This document shows positions 8,922 through 16,832 of a stretch of DNA of 64,000 nucleotides, one piece after another. Position 1 is the first letter of the stretch; each line of letters begins with the position of its first letter. A program made the translations under genes and the position numbers. The DNA is from Methyloversatilis discipulorum (GTDB lineage: Bacteria; Pseudomonadota; Gammaproteobacteria; Burkholderiales; Rhodocyclaceae): the NCBI RefSeq assembly GCF_000385375.1, contig NZ_ARVV01000001.1, forward strand, positions 3,100,001 through 3,164,000. Reading direction: 5' to 3'. The notes beneath the pieces are model-generated. The model did not search any database, had not been told where the DNA came from, and worked only from the letters and a program-made list of their open reading frames with translations.

Positions 8922-8950
8922 AAAAGAATATTTCGTTCTTTTAATCAGAA
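8922..8950. promoter_or_regulatory. Overlapping TTCT/AGAA inverted repeats between dabB and lysR
   Basis: A perfect inverted repeat AAAAGAA-N7-TTCTTTT spans 8922-8942, and a second, TTCT-N7-AGAA, spans 8936-8950 and shares its right arm. A further TTCT lies at 8905-8908. The sites end two bases before the lysR ATG and lie in the only region where the divergent promoters can be. This layout fits an autoregulating LysR-type operator, but binding is inferred. Confidence 0.55.
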
Positions 8951-8952
8951 CA

Positions 8953-9867
8953 ATGAATCTCGAACAGCTCAACTTCCATCACCTGCTCTACTTCTGGCGC
9001 GTCGCCCGGACCGGCCACCTGACGCGCGCGGCACAGGAACTGCACGTGTCGCAGTCGGCACTGTCGGCGCAGATCCGGCAGCTCGAAGAGCGCCTCGGCG
9101 AGCCGCTGTTCGAGCGCAGTGGACGAAGTCTGATACTTACTCACACCGGGCAGATGGTGATGTCCTACGCCGAGGACATCTTCGGACTGGGGCAGGAAAT
9201 GCTGGGCCGGCTGCAGGGCCGCGCCGACGGGATGATCCGGCTGCGAGTCGGCAGCGTCGCCACGCTGTCGCGCAACTACCAGGAGAACTGGATACGGCCG
9301 CTGCTGACCGATCCGACGGTCGTGCTGACGCTGGAATCGGGCCAGATCGACGGCCTGATCGACCGGCTGCTCACACATCAGCTCGACGTCGTGCTGGCCA
9401 ACGAAGCGGTCGCTGCCGACGCGAACCGCCCGCTCCACTGCCGCTTCCTCGGCAGCCAGGAAATCTGTCTGGTCGGCCCCGCCGCCCGCGGCCGGACCAA
9501 GGCGATGCGCCTGCCGGACGATCTCGACGGCGTCGACGTCGCGCTGCCCGGTCCGCGCCACGCGCTGCGCGCGCAGTTCGACGCCCTGTGCATGTCGGCC
9601 GGCGTCCGCCCTCGCCTGCGCGCCGAGGTCGACGACATGGCCATGCTGCGCCTGATCGCCCGCGACAGCGGCTGGCTCACCGTGCTGCCCGAGGTGGTGG
9701 TGCAGGACGAACTGCGCACCGGCGTCCTGGTGATGCTGGGCCGCTCGGCCGAACTGCGGGAGCACTTCTACGCCATCACGACCGCCCACCGTCACCGCAT
9801 CGCGCGGCTGGAAAGCCTGCTCGCGGGGTCCAGCCCACCGCCGGAACAACCGACGGGCGGCCGGTGA
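8953..9867 (+). CDS. LysR-family transcriptional regulator (NhaR-like)
   Basis: A 304-residue LysR-type regulator. The N-terminal winged helix-turn-helix covers roughly residues 6-64 (LNFHHLLYFWRVARTGHLTR, then AAQELHVSQSALSAQIRQLE), followed by a periplasmic-binding-like effector domain to about 290. The opening 'LNFHHLLYFW' and FERSGRSLILTHTGQ segments resemble the NhaR subgroup, whose E. coli member responds to sodium/pH. It is transcribed divergently from dabB-dabA-cysD-cysN, and inverted repeats lie in between, so it is the likely regulator of that operon. The effector is unknown: bicarbonate/CO2 status, ion stress or sulfur status are all possible. No clear ribosome site precedes the ATG. 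Confidence 0.9.
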   Translation: MNLEQLNFHHLLYFWRVARTGHLTRAAQELHVSQSALSAQIRQLEERLGEPLFERSGRSLILTHTGQMVMSYAEDIFGLGQEMLGRLQGRADGMIRLRVGSVATLSRNYQENWIRPLLTDPTVVLTLESGQIDGLIDRLLTHQLDVVLANEAVAADANRPLHCRFLGSQEICLVGPAARGRTKAMRLPDDLDGVDVALPGPRHALRAQFDALCMSAGVRPRLRAEVDDMAMLRLIARDSGWLTVLPEVVVQDELRTGVLVMLGRSAELREHFYAITTAHRHRIARLESLLAGSSPPPEQPTGGR

Positions 9868-10006
9868 AGCCAGCCGCGCCGTCATCCATTACCATTCTGT
9901 TGCAACTGCAACACGCCGCAACGGCTGTCGCACAGACGATTGACACGGCGGCGCGATGATCCGCAATGCACCGTACCGTCTCGCGGTGCCGGAAAGGTGA
10001 TCGATC

Positions 10007-10423
10007 ATGAATTCGCAGAGAGCAGCGGCCGCCGCACTGGCACTCGGACTGCTCGCGACCAGCAACGCGTGGGCGGACCGCGGCCACCGCCACGGGCATC
10101 GTCACGGACGCACCCACGTCGACATCGGCGTGGGCTTTGTCTTCGGGTCGGGCCATTACCGCCCCTGGTACGGCCCGTCACCCTTCTACTATCCCCCGCC
10201 CTACTACTACGGTCCGGCCTACTATCCGCCGGTGGTGATCGAGCGCGCGCCGCCGGTCTATGTCGAACGCGATCCGCAGCCGGTCGCCCCGGCGCCTTCG
10301 ATGTCGCCGCCCCCGCCGCCGCCGAGCACCTGGTACTACTGCGCATCGGTCAACGGCTACTACCCTTACGTCACGGAATGTCCGGAAGGCTGGCAGAGCG
10401 TGGCGGCGCAGCCGCCGCGATGA
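10007..10423 (+). CDS. Secreted His/Tyr/Pro-rich protein with C-terminal Cys-Tyr module
   Basis: An unrecognised 138-residue exported protein. A signal peptide is clear (hydrophobic run ending ATSNAWA, cleavage near residue 23). The mature start is His-rich (DRGHRHGHRHGRTH), the middle is made of Tyr/Pro blocks (PFYYPPPYYYGPAYYPP) and a short polyproline run follows. Residues 108-131 form a compact module: WYYC at 109-112, YYPYV at 118-122, Cys125 and EGWQ. The two cysteines are 13 apart and could form a disulfide. The next gene, ten bases on, carries the same module, so the pair probably acts in one envelope process. The His-rich segment could bind metal, but this is speculation. An AAGG ribosome site supports the start. 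Confidence 0.8.
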   Translation: MNSQRAAAAALALGLLATSNAWADRGHRHGHRHGRTHVDIGVGFVFGSGHYRPWYGPSPFYYPPPYYYGPAYYPPVVIERAPPVYVERDPQPVAPAPSMSPPPPPPSTWYYCASVNGYYPYVTECPEGWQSVAAQPPR

Positions 10424-10433
10424 GGTGCGCGCG

Positions 10434-11117
10434 ATGAGGAAGTTTCAACATGCAGCGCTTGCCGCACTGACGCTCACCCTGCTCGCCGGCTGCGCGACGA
10501 CGCCCAGCGGTCCGAGCGTGATGGCACTGCCGGGCACTGGCAAGAGCTTCGACCAGTTCCGTCACGACGATGCGCTGTGCCGCGAATACGCGCGCGAACA
10601 GACCGGTGGCACCGACGCCAGCGAAGCCGCCCGCGACGCCGGCGTGCGCAGCGCAGCAGTCGGTACCGCGGTCGGCGCCGCTGCCGGTGCGTTGATCGGA
10701 GGTCGTGAAGGTGCCGGCGTCGGAGCCGGCACCGGCCTGATCATGGGCGGCGCCATCGGCAGCGAAGCGGCACAGAGTTCGGCCCGCGGTACGCAGCGCA
10801 GCTATGACCAGGCCTACATCCAGTGCATGTACGCCAAGGGCCAGCGCGTGCCGACCTCCGGCCGCTTCGCCGACCGCGGCACCGGCTCGCCGGCGCCCGC
10901 ACCTGCGCCAGCCCTGCCGGGACGGGCGAATGCGCCCTATCCGCCGCCACCGCCGGGCCATCAGCCGCCCGCGGCGTCGGCACCGCCCACTGCCGCGCAG
11001 TCCGGGCGCGGTAACTGGTACTACTGCGCGTCGGCGCGCGAGTACTACCCCTATGTCAGAACCTGCCGGGAAGGATGGCAGGTGGTGGAGGCCAGTCCGC
11101 CGCCAGCCGCTCGCTGA
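10434..11117 (+). CDS. Glycine-zipper lipoprotein with C-terminal Cys-Tyr module
   Basis: A 227-residue putative lipoprotein: hydrophobic start ending LTLLAGC with the lipid Cys at residue 20. Residues about 65-110 are an Ala/Gly-rich glycine zipper of the YMGG-like type (VGTAVGAAAGALIGG and GAGVGAGTGLIMGGAIG), likely membrane-inserting. A Pro/Ala-rich linker leads to the C-terminal module WYYC (195-198), YYPYV, Cys211 and EGWQ, nearly identical to that of the upstream gene. The frame is open upstream of the ATG, but the codon at 10434 gives the lipoprotein signal and is chosen. It is cotranscribed with the upstream gene and ends at a strong terminator. Function unknown; outer-membrane location inferred. 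Confidence 0.8.
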   Translation: MRKFQHAALAALTLTLLAGCATTPSGPSVMALPGTGKSFDQFRHDDALCREYAREQTGGTDASEAARDAGVRSAAVGTAVGAAAGALIGGREGAGVGAGTGLIMGGAIGSEAAQSSARGTQRSYDQAYIQCMYAKGQRVPTSGRFADRGTGSPAPAPAPALPGRANAPYPPPPPGHQPPAASAPPTAAQSGRGNWYYCASAREYYPYVRTCREGWQVVEASPPPAAR

Positions 11118-11158
11118 CGGCGTTCAGGCGGCACGACGCTGTGCGCCCGCGATAACGA

Positions 11159-11185
11159 AAAAGGCCGGCTGAAAGCCGGCCTTTT
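11159..11185. terminator. Bidirectional Rho-independent terminator
   Basis: A stem AAAAGGCCGGCT / AGCCGGCCTTTT with loop gaa has A-runs on one side and T-runs on the other. It serves the rightward glycine-zipper lipoprotein gene and the leftward PEP-CTERM gene, which converge here. Confidence 0.85.
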
Positions 11186-11203
11186 CAATGCGCGCCGAAG
11201 ACC

Positions 11204-11797
11204 TTAACGACGGCGTGCGGCAAAACCGACCAGCGCAAGACCGGCCAGCATCAGCGCATAGGCTTCCGGCTCCGGCACGACGGCCACGCCGCTGAAGCTC
11301 ATTTCCGATACCGAGTAGGCGCCGTCGCCACCCATGGCGTAGATGCGCGCATAGCGGGCGGCCACCGACGGGAAGTCGATGGTGGCCTGGTATTCGGCGT
11401 TGCCGGCAACGCTGGAAATGATTTCGCTGCCGAAATTGGATTGACCTTCGAAAGCGAGGTTGGTGAACAGCGTGTTCCAGTTCAGGCCGTCGGTCGACAC
11501 CTGCACCTGGTAGAAGTCATTGTGATCGACGCCGAGCAGCACGTCGGTCAGCGTGTAGAGCTGGCCGAAATCGAGCGTGAAGGTGGCGCCGGATGCGCCT
11601 TCCTGGCCCGACCAGGATACGGCGTCGACGGTGTAGAGCGTCAGCTCGGGTGCGACGTAACCATCGGCGAGGATGGACAGGTCGACGCCGTCGATCGAGT
11701 AGCTGCCGGTGGCGGAGGCGTTGGTCGGCGTGATCGGGGCGGCAGCCCAGGCGGAAGATGCGGCCAGCAGGGAGGCGGCGACAAGCAGGGACTTCAT
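11204..11797 (-). CDS. PEP-CTERM sorting-signal protein
   Basis: An exported 197-residue protein with a signal peptide (MKSLLVAASLLAASSAWA) and a C-terminal PEP-CTERM signal. Residues near 174-197 read VVPEPEAYALMLAGLALVGF followed by AARRR: the VPEP motif, a membrane helix and a basic end. Such proteins are handled by exosortase EpsH/XrtA and usually reach the outer surface or extracellular matrix. The body has a beta-rich pattern (VDAVSWSGQEG, ATFTLDFGQLYTL, FYQVQVSTDGLNW) resembling F5/8 C-type discoidin domains, which suggests glycan binding. The ATG at 11797 with an AAGGA ribosome site is chosen over upstream in-frame codons. A sigma54 promoter precedes it. No exosortase gene is in the window. 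Confidence 0.9.
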   Translation of the reverse strand: MKSLLVAASLLAASSAWAAAPITPTNASATGSYSIDGVDLSILADGYVAPELTLYTVDAVSWSGQEGASGATFTLDFGQLYTLTDVLLGVDHNDFYQVQVSTDGLNWNTLFTNLAFEGQSNFGSEIISSVAGNAEYQATIDFPSVAARYARIYAMGGDGAYSVSEMSFSGVAVVPEPEAYALMLAGLALVGFAARRR

Positions 11798-11835
11798 CGG
11801 GATGTCCTTATCGGTGAATTGCGTCGGCCACCTTG

Positions 11836-11852
11836 AAGCAAGACACGCACCA
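11836..11852 (-). promoter_or_regulatory. Sigma54 -24/-12 promoter of the PEP-CTERM gene
   Basis: The minus strand reads TGGTGCG-N4-TTGCTT, matching the RpoN consensus TGGCACG-N4-TTGCW in 5 of 7 and all -12 positions, with the required 12-base GG to GC offset. The predicted start gives a leader of about 29 bases with an AAGGA site. In other PEP-CTERM/exosortase bacteria RpoN with PrsK/PrsR drives such genes, so this site is biologically sensible. Confidence 0.72.
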
Positions 11853-11866
11853 CGCGAACAAGCCAT

Positions 11867-11885
11867 TGATTCGAATCGGATTCAT
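11867..11885. promoter_or_regulatory. GAATC inverted-repeat cluster upstream of sigma54 promoter
   Basis: A perfect palindrome GATTCGAATC is followed after one base by GATTC, giving three GAATC/GATTC half-sites just upstream of the -24 element. It may bind an activator, but it is close to the promoter for a classical enhancer site. Confidence 0.35.
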
Positions 11886-11931
11886 CACACGTCCGGCGCC
11901 CTGATGTCAAAACCGCCGACATCGGTGGCGC

Positions 11932-12456
11932 TCAGCCCATGGCGGGTTCGGGCGGCCGCACCAGCATCGCCACTGCCTGGGCCGCGATGCCTTCGCCGCG
12001 ACCGGTGTAGCCCAGCTTTTCCGAGGTCTTGCCCTTCACGTTCACCGCATGCGGCGGAATGCCGCAGTCGGCCGCGATATGGGCCACCATCTGCGCGGCG
12101 TGCGGCGTGATCTTCGGGCGCTCGCAGATGACGGTGGCGTCGATGTTGCCGATCAGCCAGCCGGTGCCCTGCACCTTCTTCACCGCCTCGCGCAGCAGCA
12201 CCCGGCTGTCGGCGCCGGCATAGGCGGCGTCCGTGTCCGGAAACAGGCGGCCGATGTCACCCAGACCGGCCGCGCCGAGCAGTGCATCGGTGATGGCGTG
12301 CAGCAGAACGTCGGCGTCGGAATGACCGAGCAGGCCTTTTTCGTGCGGAATGTCGACACCGCCGATGATGCATCTGCGGCCTTCGACCAGCTTGTGCACG
12401 TCGAAGCCCTGGCCGATGCGGAAGGGCAGCGGCGATGCGCCGAGCAGCGGATTCAT
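11932..12456 (-). CDS. ispF: 2-C-methyl-D-erythritol 2,4-cyclodiphosphate synthase
   Basis: IspF catalyses the fifth step of the non-mevalonate isoprenoid pathway, cyclising CDP-methylerythritol phosphate. Metal ligands Asp19, His21 (GFDVHKL) and His53 (DADVLLHA) are in place with the spacing of E. coli IspF, and the ICERPKI and [19 protein letters not shown] segments are conserved. The 174-residue length is normal with a short N-terminal extension. The start chosen overlaps the ispD stop in an ATGA arrangement, so the two are translationally coupled; longer in-frame starts would run deep into ispD. Confidence 0.97.
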   Translation of the reverse strand: MNPLLGASPLPFRIGQGFDVHKLVEGRRCIIGGVDIPHEKGLLGHSDADVLLHAITDALLGAAGLGDIGRLFPDTDAAYAGADSRVLLREAVKKVQGTGWLIGNIDATVICERPKITPHAAQMVAHIAADCGIPPHAVNVKGKTSEKLGYTGRGEGIAAQAVAMLVRPPEPAMG

Positions 12457-13148
12457 GCGGCGTTCCCCCGTGTCTGCAGGATCAGTTCGGCCAGCTTCAT
12501 GTCTTCCGGCCAGGTCACTTTCAGATTGGCCGCGCCAGCGGCAACCAGGCGCGGCTTCAGGCCGACGGCTTCGATGGCCGACGCTTCGTCGGTCACGTCG
12601 TTGCAGCGGTCGAGTGCGTCGTGCAGCGTGGCCAGCCGGAACATCTGCGGCGTCTGTGCCTGCCACATCGCGTCGCGCGGCACCGTCGCCTCGACCCGGT
12701 CGGTGGCGTCGGCACGCTTCAGCGTGTCGGCCACCTTCTGCGCCAGCAGGCCGCCGACCGGGTCGTCAGCCAGCGTGTCGATCAGCGTATCCAGCATGTC
12801 CGCGGACAGACAGGGGCGCGCCGCGTCATGCACCAGCACCCAGTCGTCCGGCCGCGCCCAGCCAGCGATTTCCCACAGTCCGTTGCGCACCGACACCGCG
12901 CGGCTCGGTCCGCCGCAATGCACCGGCATCAGCTTGGGTCCGAGCGCGGACCAGTCGAAGCCCTGCCAGTACAGATCCTCCGGCGCCAGCACGACCACCA
13001 CGCGGTCGATGCGCGGGTGGGCGCACAGCGTCGCCAGCGCGTGGCGAATCAGCGGCTGGCCGGCCAGCGGCAGATACTGCTTCGGCATCTGCGCGCCGAA
13101 ACGGCTGCCGCTGCCAGCGGCCGGGACCAGAGCGATGTGGCGCGGCAT
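12453..13148 (-). CDS. ispD: 2-C-methyl-D-erythritol 4-phosphate cytidylyltransferase
   Basis: IspD transfers CMP from CTP to methylerythritol phosphate, the third step of the non-mevalonate pathway. The nucleotide-binding loop [10 protein letters not shown], with the conserved Arg16 and Lys23 (MPKQYLPL), and the metal/substrate segment VHDAARPCL are intact. Length 231 is typical. Its stop overlaps the ispF start. The usual ftsB partner is not here; upstream is metZ, separated by 188 bases holding two palindromes. Confidence 0.97.
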   Translation of the reverse strand: MPRHIALVPAAGSGSRFGAQMPKQYLPLAGQPLIRHALATLCAHPRIDRVVVVLAPEDLYWQGFDWSALGPKLMPVHCGGPSRAVSVRNGLWEIAGWARPDDWVLVHDAARPCLSADMLDTLIDTLADDPVGGLLAQKVADTLKRADATDRVEATVPRDAMWQAQTPQMFRLATLHDALDRCNDVTDEASAIEAVGLKPRLVAAGAANLKVTWPEDMKLAELILQTRGNAA

Positions 13149-13217
13149 AGGGACTCAACTCCTGCACTGACGCGTTTCGAAGCCGCTCGCCGCCCGCCGG
13201 GGTGAGGCAGGGGTTTC

Positions 13218-13268
13218 GCAGCGCATGCGCTGCGCCTGGCGAACGGACCGGCTGTGCAAAGCCGGTCC
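13218..13268. repeat. Paired palindromes (REP-like) between metZ and ispD
   Basis: A perfect 16-bp palindrome GCAGCGCATGCGCTGC (13218-13233) is followed 11 bases later by a hairpin with a 9-bp stem GGACCGGCT / AGCCGGTCC and 6-base loop (13245-13268). No T-tract follows. Two adjacent hairpins in an intergenic spacer resemble a REP/BIME unit, though I see no second copy in this window. They may also affect readthrough from metZ to ispD. Confidence 0.5.
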
Positions 13269-13336
13269 CCGTAAGACAAGCCTTGCAGCGCGATGCGCCG
13301 CACCTGACCCATGCAGACACAGTGAGCGTGGGGGCA

Positions 13337-14545
13337 TCACGCCAGCCAGCGACAGAGATCGCGCTTCATGTCGTCGACCGACTCCAGCCCGATGGCCAGC
13401 CGGATCAGGCTGTCGCGGATACCCGAGGCGTCGCGCGCGTCCTGCGAAATGCGGCCGTGCGTGGTCGTCGCCGGGTGGGTGATGGTGGTCTTGGTGTCGC
13501 CGAGGTTGGCGGTGATCGACAGCATGCGGGTCGAGTCGATCAGCTTCCACGCCTCTTCGCGACCGCCCTTCACCTCGAAAGCCACCACCGCGCCGCCGGT
13601 CTTCTGCTGGCGCATCGCGATCTCGTGCTGCGGGTGCGACGGCAGGCCGGGGTAGAACACGCGCGCCACCCAGGGCTGAGCCTCCAGCCAGCGCGCCAGT
13701 TCGAGCGCATTGGCCGACTGCGCCTGCATGCGTATCGACAGCGTTTCCAGCCCCTTCAGGATGACCCAGGCGTTGAACGGCGACAGCGTCGGCCCGGCGG
13801 TGCGCAGGAAGCGCAGCACCTCGTCCATTTCCGCCTTGCGGCCGCACACCGCGCCACCGAGCACGCGGCCCTGACCGTCGAGATACTTGGTCGCCGAGTG
13901 GATGACGATGTCGGCACCGAGTTCGATCGGCTTCTGCAGCGCCGGCGAACAGAAGCAGTTGTCGACCGCCAGCAGCGCGCCGGCCGCGTGCGCGACCTGG
14001 GCCACCGCGGCGATATCGATCACTTCGGTCAGCGGGTTGGACGGCGTCTCGATGAAGAAGAGCTTGGTATTCGGCTGCACCGCGGCGCGGTAGGCCGCGA
14101 TATTGGTCGCCTCGACCAAGGTGGTACTGACACCGAACTTCTCGAAATAGGTCGCGAACAGTTGCTGGGTCGAACCGAAGATGCCGCGCGACGCGATGAT
14201 GTGGTCGCCGCTCTTCAGCAGCGCCATCAGCGTCGACAGGATGGCCGACATGCCGGAACTGGTGGCGATGCAGGCTTCCGCGCCTTCGAGCGCGGCCAGG
14301 CGATCCTGGAACATCGTGACCGTCGGGTTGGTGAAGCGGGCGTAGACATTGCCCGGCGCATTGCCGGAAAAGCGGGCGGCGGCCTCGGCCGCGGTGTCGA
14401 ACACGAAGCTCGAGGTCAGGAACAGGGCTTCGCCGTGTTCGCCGAACTGGCTGCGCTCTATGCCGGCGCGCACGGCGACGGTTTCGGGGTCGTACTGCGC
14501 CGGGTCGAAGGGCGCGCGGTCTGTGCTGCTCATGATGTGCTCCAT
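13337..14545 (-). CDS. metZ: O-succinylhomoserine sulfhydrylase
   Basis: A PLP enzyme of the Cys/Met metabolism family that makes homocysteine from O-succinylhomoserine and sulfide in the direct-sulfhydrylation route to methionine. The PLP lysine is Lys220 in IHSATKYLDGQGR; YARFTNPT and ATSSGMSAI are conserved. It lies downstream of purF, as in Pseudomonas and many betaproteobacteria, which favours MetZ over cystathionine gamma-synthase. Two start codons are possible, 14545 and 14533; both have GAGG/GGAG-like sites. At 402 residues the length is normal. The sulfide it uses is the end product of the sulfate pathway begun by CysDN. Confidence 0.93.
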   Translation of the reverse strand: MEHIMSSTDRAPFDPAQYDPETVAVRAGIERSQFGEHGEALFLTSSFVFDTAAEAAARFSGNAPGNVYARFTNPTVTMFQDRLAALEGAEACIATSSGMSAILSTLMALLKSGDHIIASRGIFGSTQQLFATYFEKFGVSTTLVEATNIAAYRAAVQPNTKLFFIETPSNPLTEVIDIAAVAQVAHAAGALLAVDNCFCSPALQKPIELGADIVIHSATKYLDGQGRVLGGAVCGRKAEMDEVLRFLRTAGPTLSPFNAWVILKGLETLSIRMQAQSANALELARWLEAQPWVARVFYPGLPSHPQHEIAMRQQKTGGAVVAFEVKGGREEAWKLIDSTRMLSITANLGDTKTTITHPATTTHGRISQDARDASGIRDSLIRLAIGLESVDDMKRDLCRWLA

Positions 14546-14608
14546 CCAGCCTCATGGCCGGTCATGCGGAAGTTCGAAAACAAAGCGCGAGGCGGGAACG
14601 GAGCACGC

Positions 14609-14650
14609 AAAAACAAAAAACCCGTTCCGCCTCGGAGGCAAAACGGGTTT
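14609..14650 (-). terminator. Rho-independent terminator after purF
   Basis: On the minus strand an AAACCCGTT / AACGGGTTT stem, with a nested GCCTC/GAGGC pair, is followed by TTTTTTGTTTTTG. It lies downstream of purF and upstream of metZ, so metZ must have its own promoter in the remaining spacer. A second GC stem, GGGGCCG / CGGCCCC, lies nearer purF. Confidence 0.85.
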
Positions 14651-14802
14651 CCGCAGATACGTTCGTTTCGCCGCTTTAGCCGTATTTGTCCGGGGCCGCC
14701 CTCTTTCGACGACGGCCCCGCGCGCCCGCAAGCTGGATTCAAATCGGCGCGTAGTCGGGACATTAGCGCCCGGCCGCTGCAGACGTCAAGCGCCTGCAGC
14801 CA

Positions 14803-16332
14803 TCAGGCGTTCTCTTCCGACGCCACCAGGTTCAGGTCGAGCTGGCCGCCGTCCTCGTCCGTCTGCTTGGGCGCTCCCTTGCGCTGGCTCTCGACGCCGT
14901 CGAGATAGGCAGCGGTCACGTCGCCGGTGATGTAGCAGCCGTCGAAGCAGGACGTCTCGAACTGGTCGATCGACGGATTGCAGGCGGTGATCGAGGCCTT
15001 CAGCATGTCCAGCGTCTGGTAGATCAGTTCGTCGGCGCCGATGGCTTCGCGGATTTCGTCGTCGGTGCGGTTGGAGGCGATCAGTTCGTCGCGGGTCGGC
15101 ATGTCGATGCCGTAGACGTTGGCGAAACGGACCGGGGGAGCGGCCGAAGCGAAGTACACCTTGCGCGCGCCGGCTTCACGCGCCATCAGCACGATTTCCT
15201 GGCTGGTGGTGCCGCGCACGATGGAATCATCGACCAGCAGTACGTTCTTGCCCTTGAATTCCTGGGTGATCGCATTGAGCTTCTGGCGTACCGACTTACG
15301 ACGCACCGCCTGCCCCGGCATGATGAAGGTGCGACCGATGTAGCGGTTCTTCACGAAACCTTCGCGGTAGGGCACGTTCAGCACGCGCGCCAGTTCCATC
15401 GCCGACGGGCGGCTGGAATCGGGAATCGGGATGACGGCGTCGATCTGCAGGTCGGCGTGATCGCGCTGGATCTTCTGCGCGAGGAACTCGCCCATCTTGA
15501 CCCGCGACTCGTACACCGACACGCCGTCCATCAGCGAATCGGGCCGCGCCAGATAGACGTACTCGAACAGACAGGGCGCGTAGTTCGGACGCTCGGCGCA
15601 CTGCTGCGTCCTGATCGCGCCTTCCGGCGAAACGAGCACTGCCTCACCCGGTGCGATGTCGCGCAGCAGCTTGAAGCCCAGCGTGTCGAGAGCGACGCTT
15701 TCCGACGCCACCAGCCATTCGGTGCCGTTGGCGGTCTCATGGTTGCCGATCACCAGCGGACGGATGCCGTAAGGGTCGCGGAAAGCGAGCAGGCCGAAGC
15801 CGGCAATCATCGCCACCACCGCGTAGGCACCGCGGCAGCGGCGGTGCACGCCGGCCACCGCGCGGAAGATGGTTTCGTGGTCGAAGGTCGGGCGCTCGCG
15901 CAGCGCCTGCATCATTTCGTGCGCCAGCACGTTGAGCAGTACTTCCGAATCGCTGGTGGTGTTGATGTGCCGCAGGTCGGTGCGGAACATGTCCAGCTTC
16001 AGCTCTTCGGAATTGGTCAGGTTGCCGTTGTGCGCCAGCATGATGCCGAACGGCGAATTCACATAGAAGGGCTGCGCCTCGGCCGCGTTGTAGGCAGAAC
16101 CGGCGGTCGGGTAGCGCACGTGGGCGATGCCCCAGTTGCCCTGCAGATTGCGCATGTTGCGCGTGCGGAAGGCGTCGCGCACCAGGCCCGAGCCCTTGTG
16201 CATGTGGAACTTCGGCCCCTGCGCGGTGGCGATGCCCGCCGCGTCCTGGCCTCGGTGCTGCAGCACGAGCAGACCGTCGTACAGCAGCTGGTTAACGGGA
16301 GAGGTGGCTACGACGCCGAGTATTCCGCACAT
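14803..16332 (-). CDS. purF: Amidophosphoribosyltransferase
   Basis: PurF catalyses the first committed step of purine synthesis, converting PRPP and glutamine to phosphoribosylamine. It belongs to the Ntn-hydrolase class: Cys2 after Met1 (MCGILGVVA) is the nucleophile. The glutaminase domain fills residues 2 to about 235. The phosphoribosyltransferase domain has the PRPP loop [18 protein letters not shown]. Length 509 is normal. It is six bases after cvpA, in the standard cvpA-purF arrangement, and ends before a strong terminator. Confidence 0.98.
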   Translation of the reverse strand: MCGILGVVATSPVNQLLYDGLLVLQHRGQDAAGIATAQGPKFHMHKGSGLVRDAFRTRNMRNLQGNWGIAHVRYPTAGSAYNAAEAQPFYVNSPFGIMLAHNGNLTNSEELKLDMFRTDLRHINTTSDSEVLLNVLAHEMMQALRERPTFDHETIFRAVAGVHRRCRGAYAVVAMIAGFGLLAFRDPYGIRPLVIGNHETANGTEWLVASESVALDTLGFKLLRDIAPGEAVLVSPEGAIRTQQCAERPNYAPCLFEYVYLARPDSLMDGVSVYESRVKMGEFLAQKIQRDHADLQIDAVIPIPDSSRPSAMELARVLNVPYREGFVKNRYIGRTFIMPGQAVRRKSVRQKLNAITQEFKGKNVLLVDDSIVRGTTSQEIVLMAREAGARKVYFASAAPPVRFANVYGIDMPTRDELIASNRTDDEIREAIGADELIYQTLDMLKASITACNPSIDQFETSCFDGCYITGDVTAAYLDGVESQRKGAPKQTDEDGGQLDLNLVASEENA

Positions 16333-16337
16333 GATGG

Positions 16338-16832
16338 TCAGGCCTTAAAACGAATCTTTTTCGCCACGGATTCCGGCAGCCAGGGCTTCAACGCAATGGC
16401 TGCCGTCTCGAGTGGTGGCGTCAGCGCGGCCGACTTCCACCAGGGCTGCTCAGGTGCCGGGGTGTAGGCCGCGCCGACGACGAGGAGCATCAGTATAAGT
16501 CCCGCGCGCGCAAGCCCGAACAGCCCGCCCAGCACACGGTCCGGAATGTCCAGACCGGTGGCATGAATCAGCGAACGCATGAGCCAGCGCAGCACGCCGC
16601 ACAGCAGCAGTACGGCTATGAAGGTGAGGGCGAAACCGGCGACTGCAAGCAGGCCGGGGTCGGAAATGAGGCCGGTCAGCAACTGGGCGGCGTCGCCGCC
16701 AAACTGACGGGCGGCGATGAAGGCGAGCACCCAGGCCGCCAGCGCGATCACTTCGCTCACCAGTCCGCGCATCAGCCCGATCGCCGTGGAGAAGACCACG
16801 ATGCCGATCAGGCCGTAATCCAGAATCGTCAT
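16338..16832 (-). CDS. cvpA: CvpA family membrane protein
   Basis: A 164-residue inner-membrane protein with four predicted helices, starting [20 protein letters not shown]. In E. coli CvpA is needed for colicin V export and affects envelope stress tolerance; its molecular role is unsettled. Conserved [17 protein letters not shown] and the [17 protein letters not shown] segment are present. It lies between dedD (ATGA overlap) and purF, the classical position. Confidence 0.95.
   Translation of the reverse strand: MTILDYGLIGIVVFSTAIGLMRGLVSEVIALAAWVLAFIAARQFGGDAAQLLTGLISDPGLLAVAGFALTFIAVLLLCGVLRWLMRSLIHATGLDIPDRVLGGLFGLARAGLILMLLVVGAAYTPAPEQPWWKSAALTPPLETAAIALKPWLPESVAKKIRFKA

Noticed and set aside
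8919..9959. Alternative frame over the LysR gene
   Set aside because: Arg/Ala-rich product without motifs; the LysR frame has a clear helix-turn-helix.
13337..14545. Cystathionine gamma-synthase or methionine gamma-lyase as the identity of metZ
   Set aside because: The purF-metZ neighbourhood and sequence pattern favour O-succinylhomoserine sulfhydrylase, though the enzymes are homologous.
14546..14802. SAM riboswitch upstream of metZ
   Set aside because: The strong hairpin is explained as the purF terminator, and I cannot match a known SAM aptamer fold.
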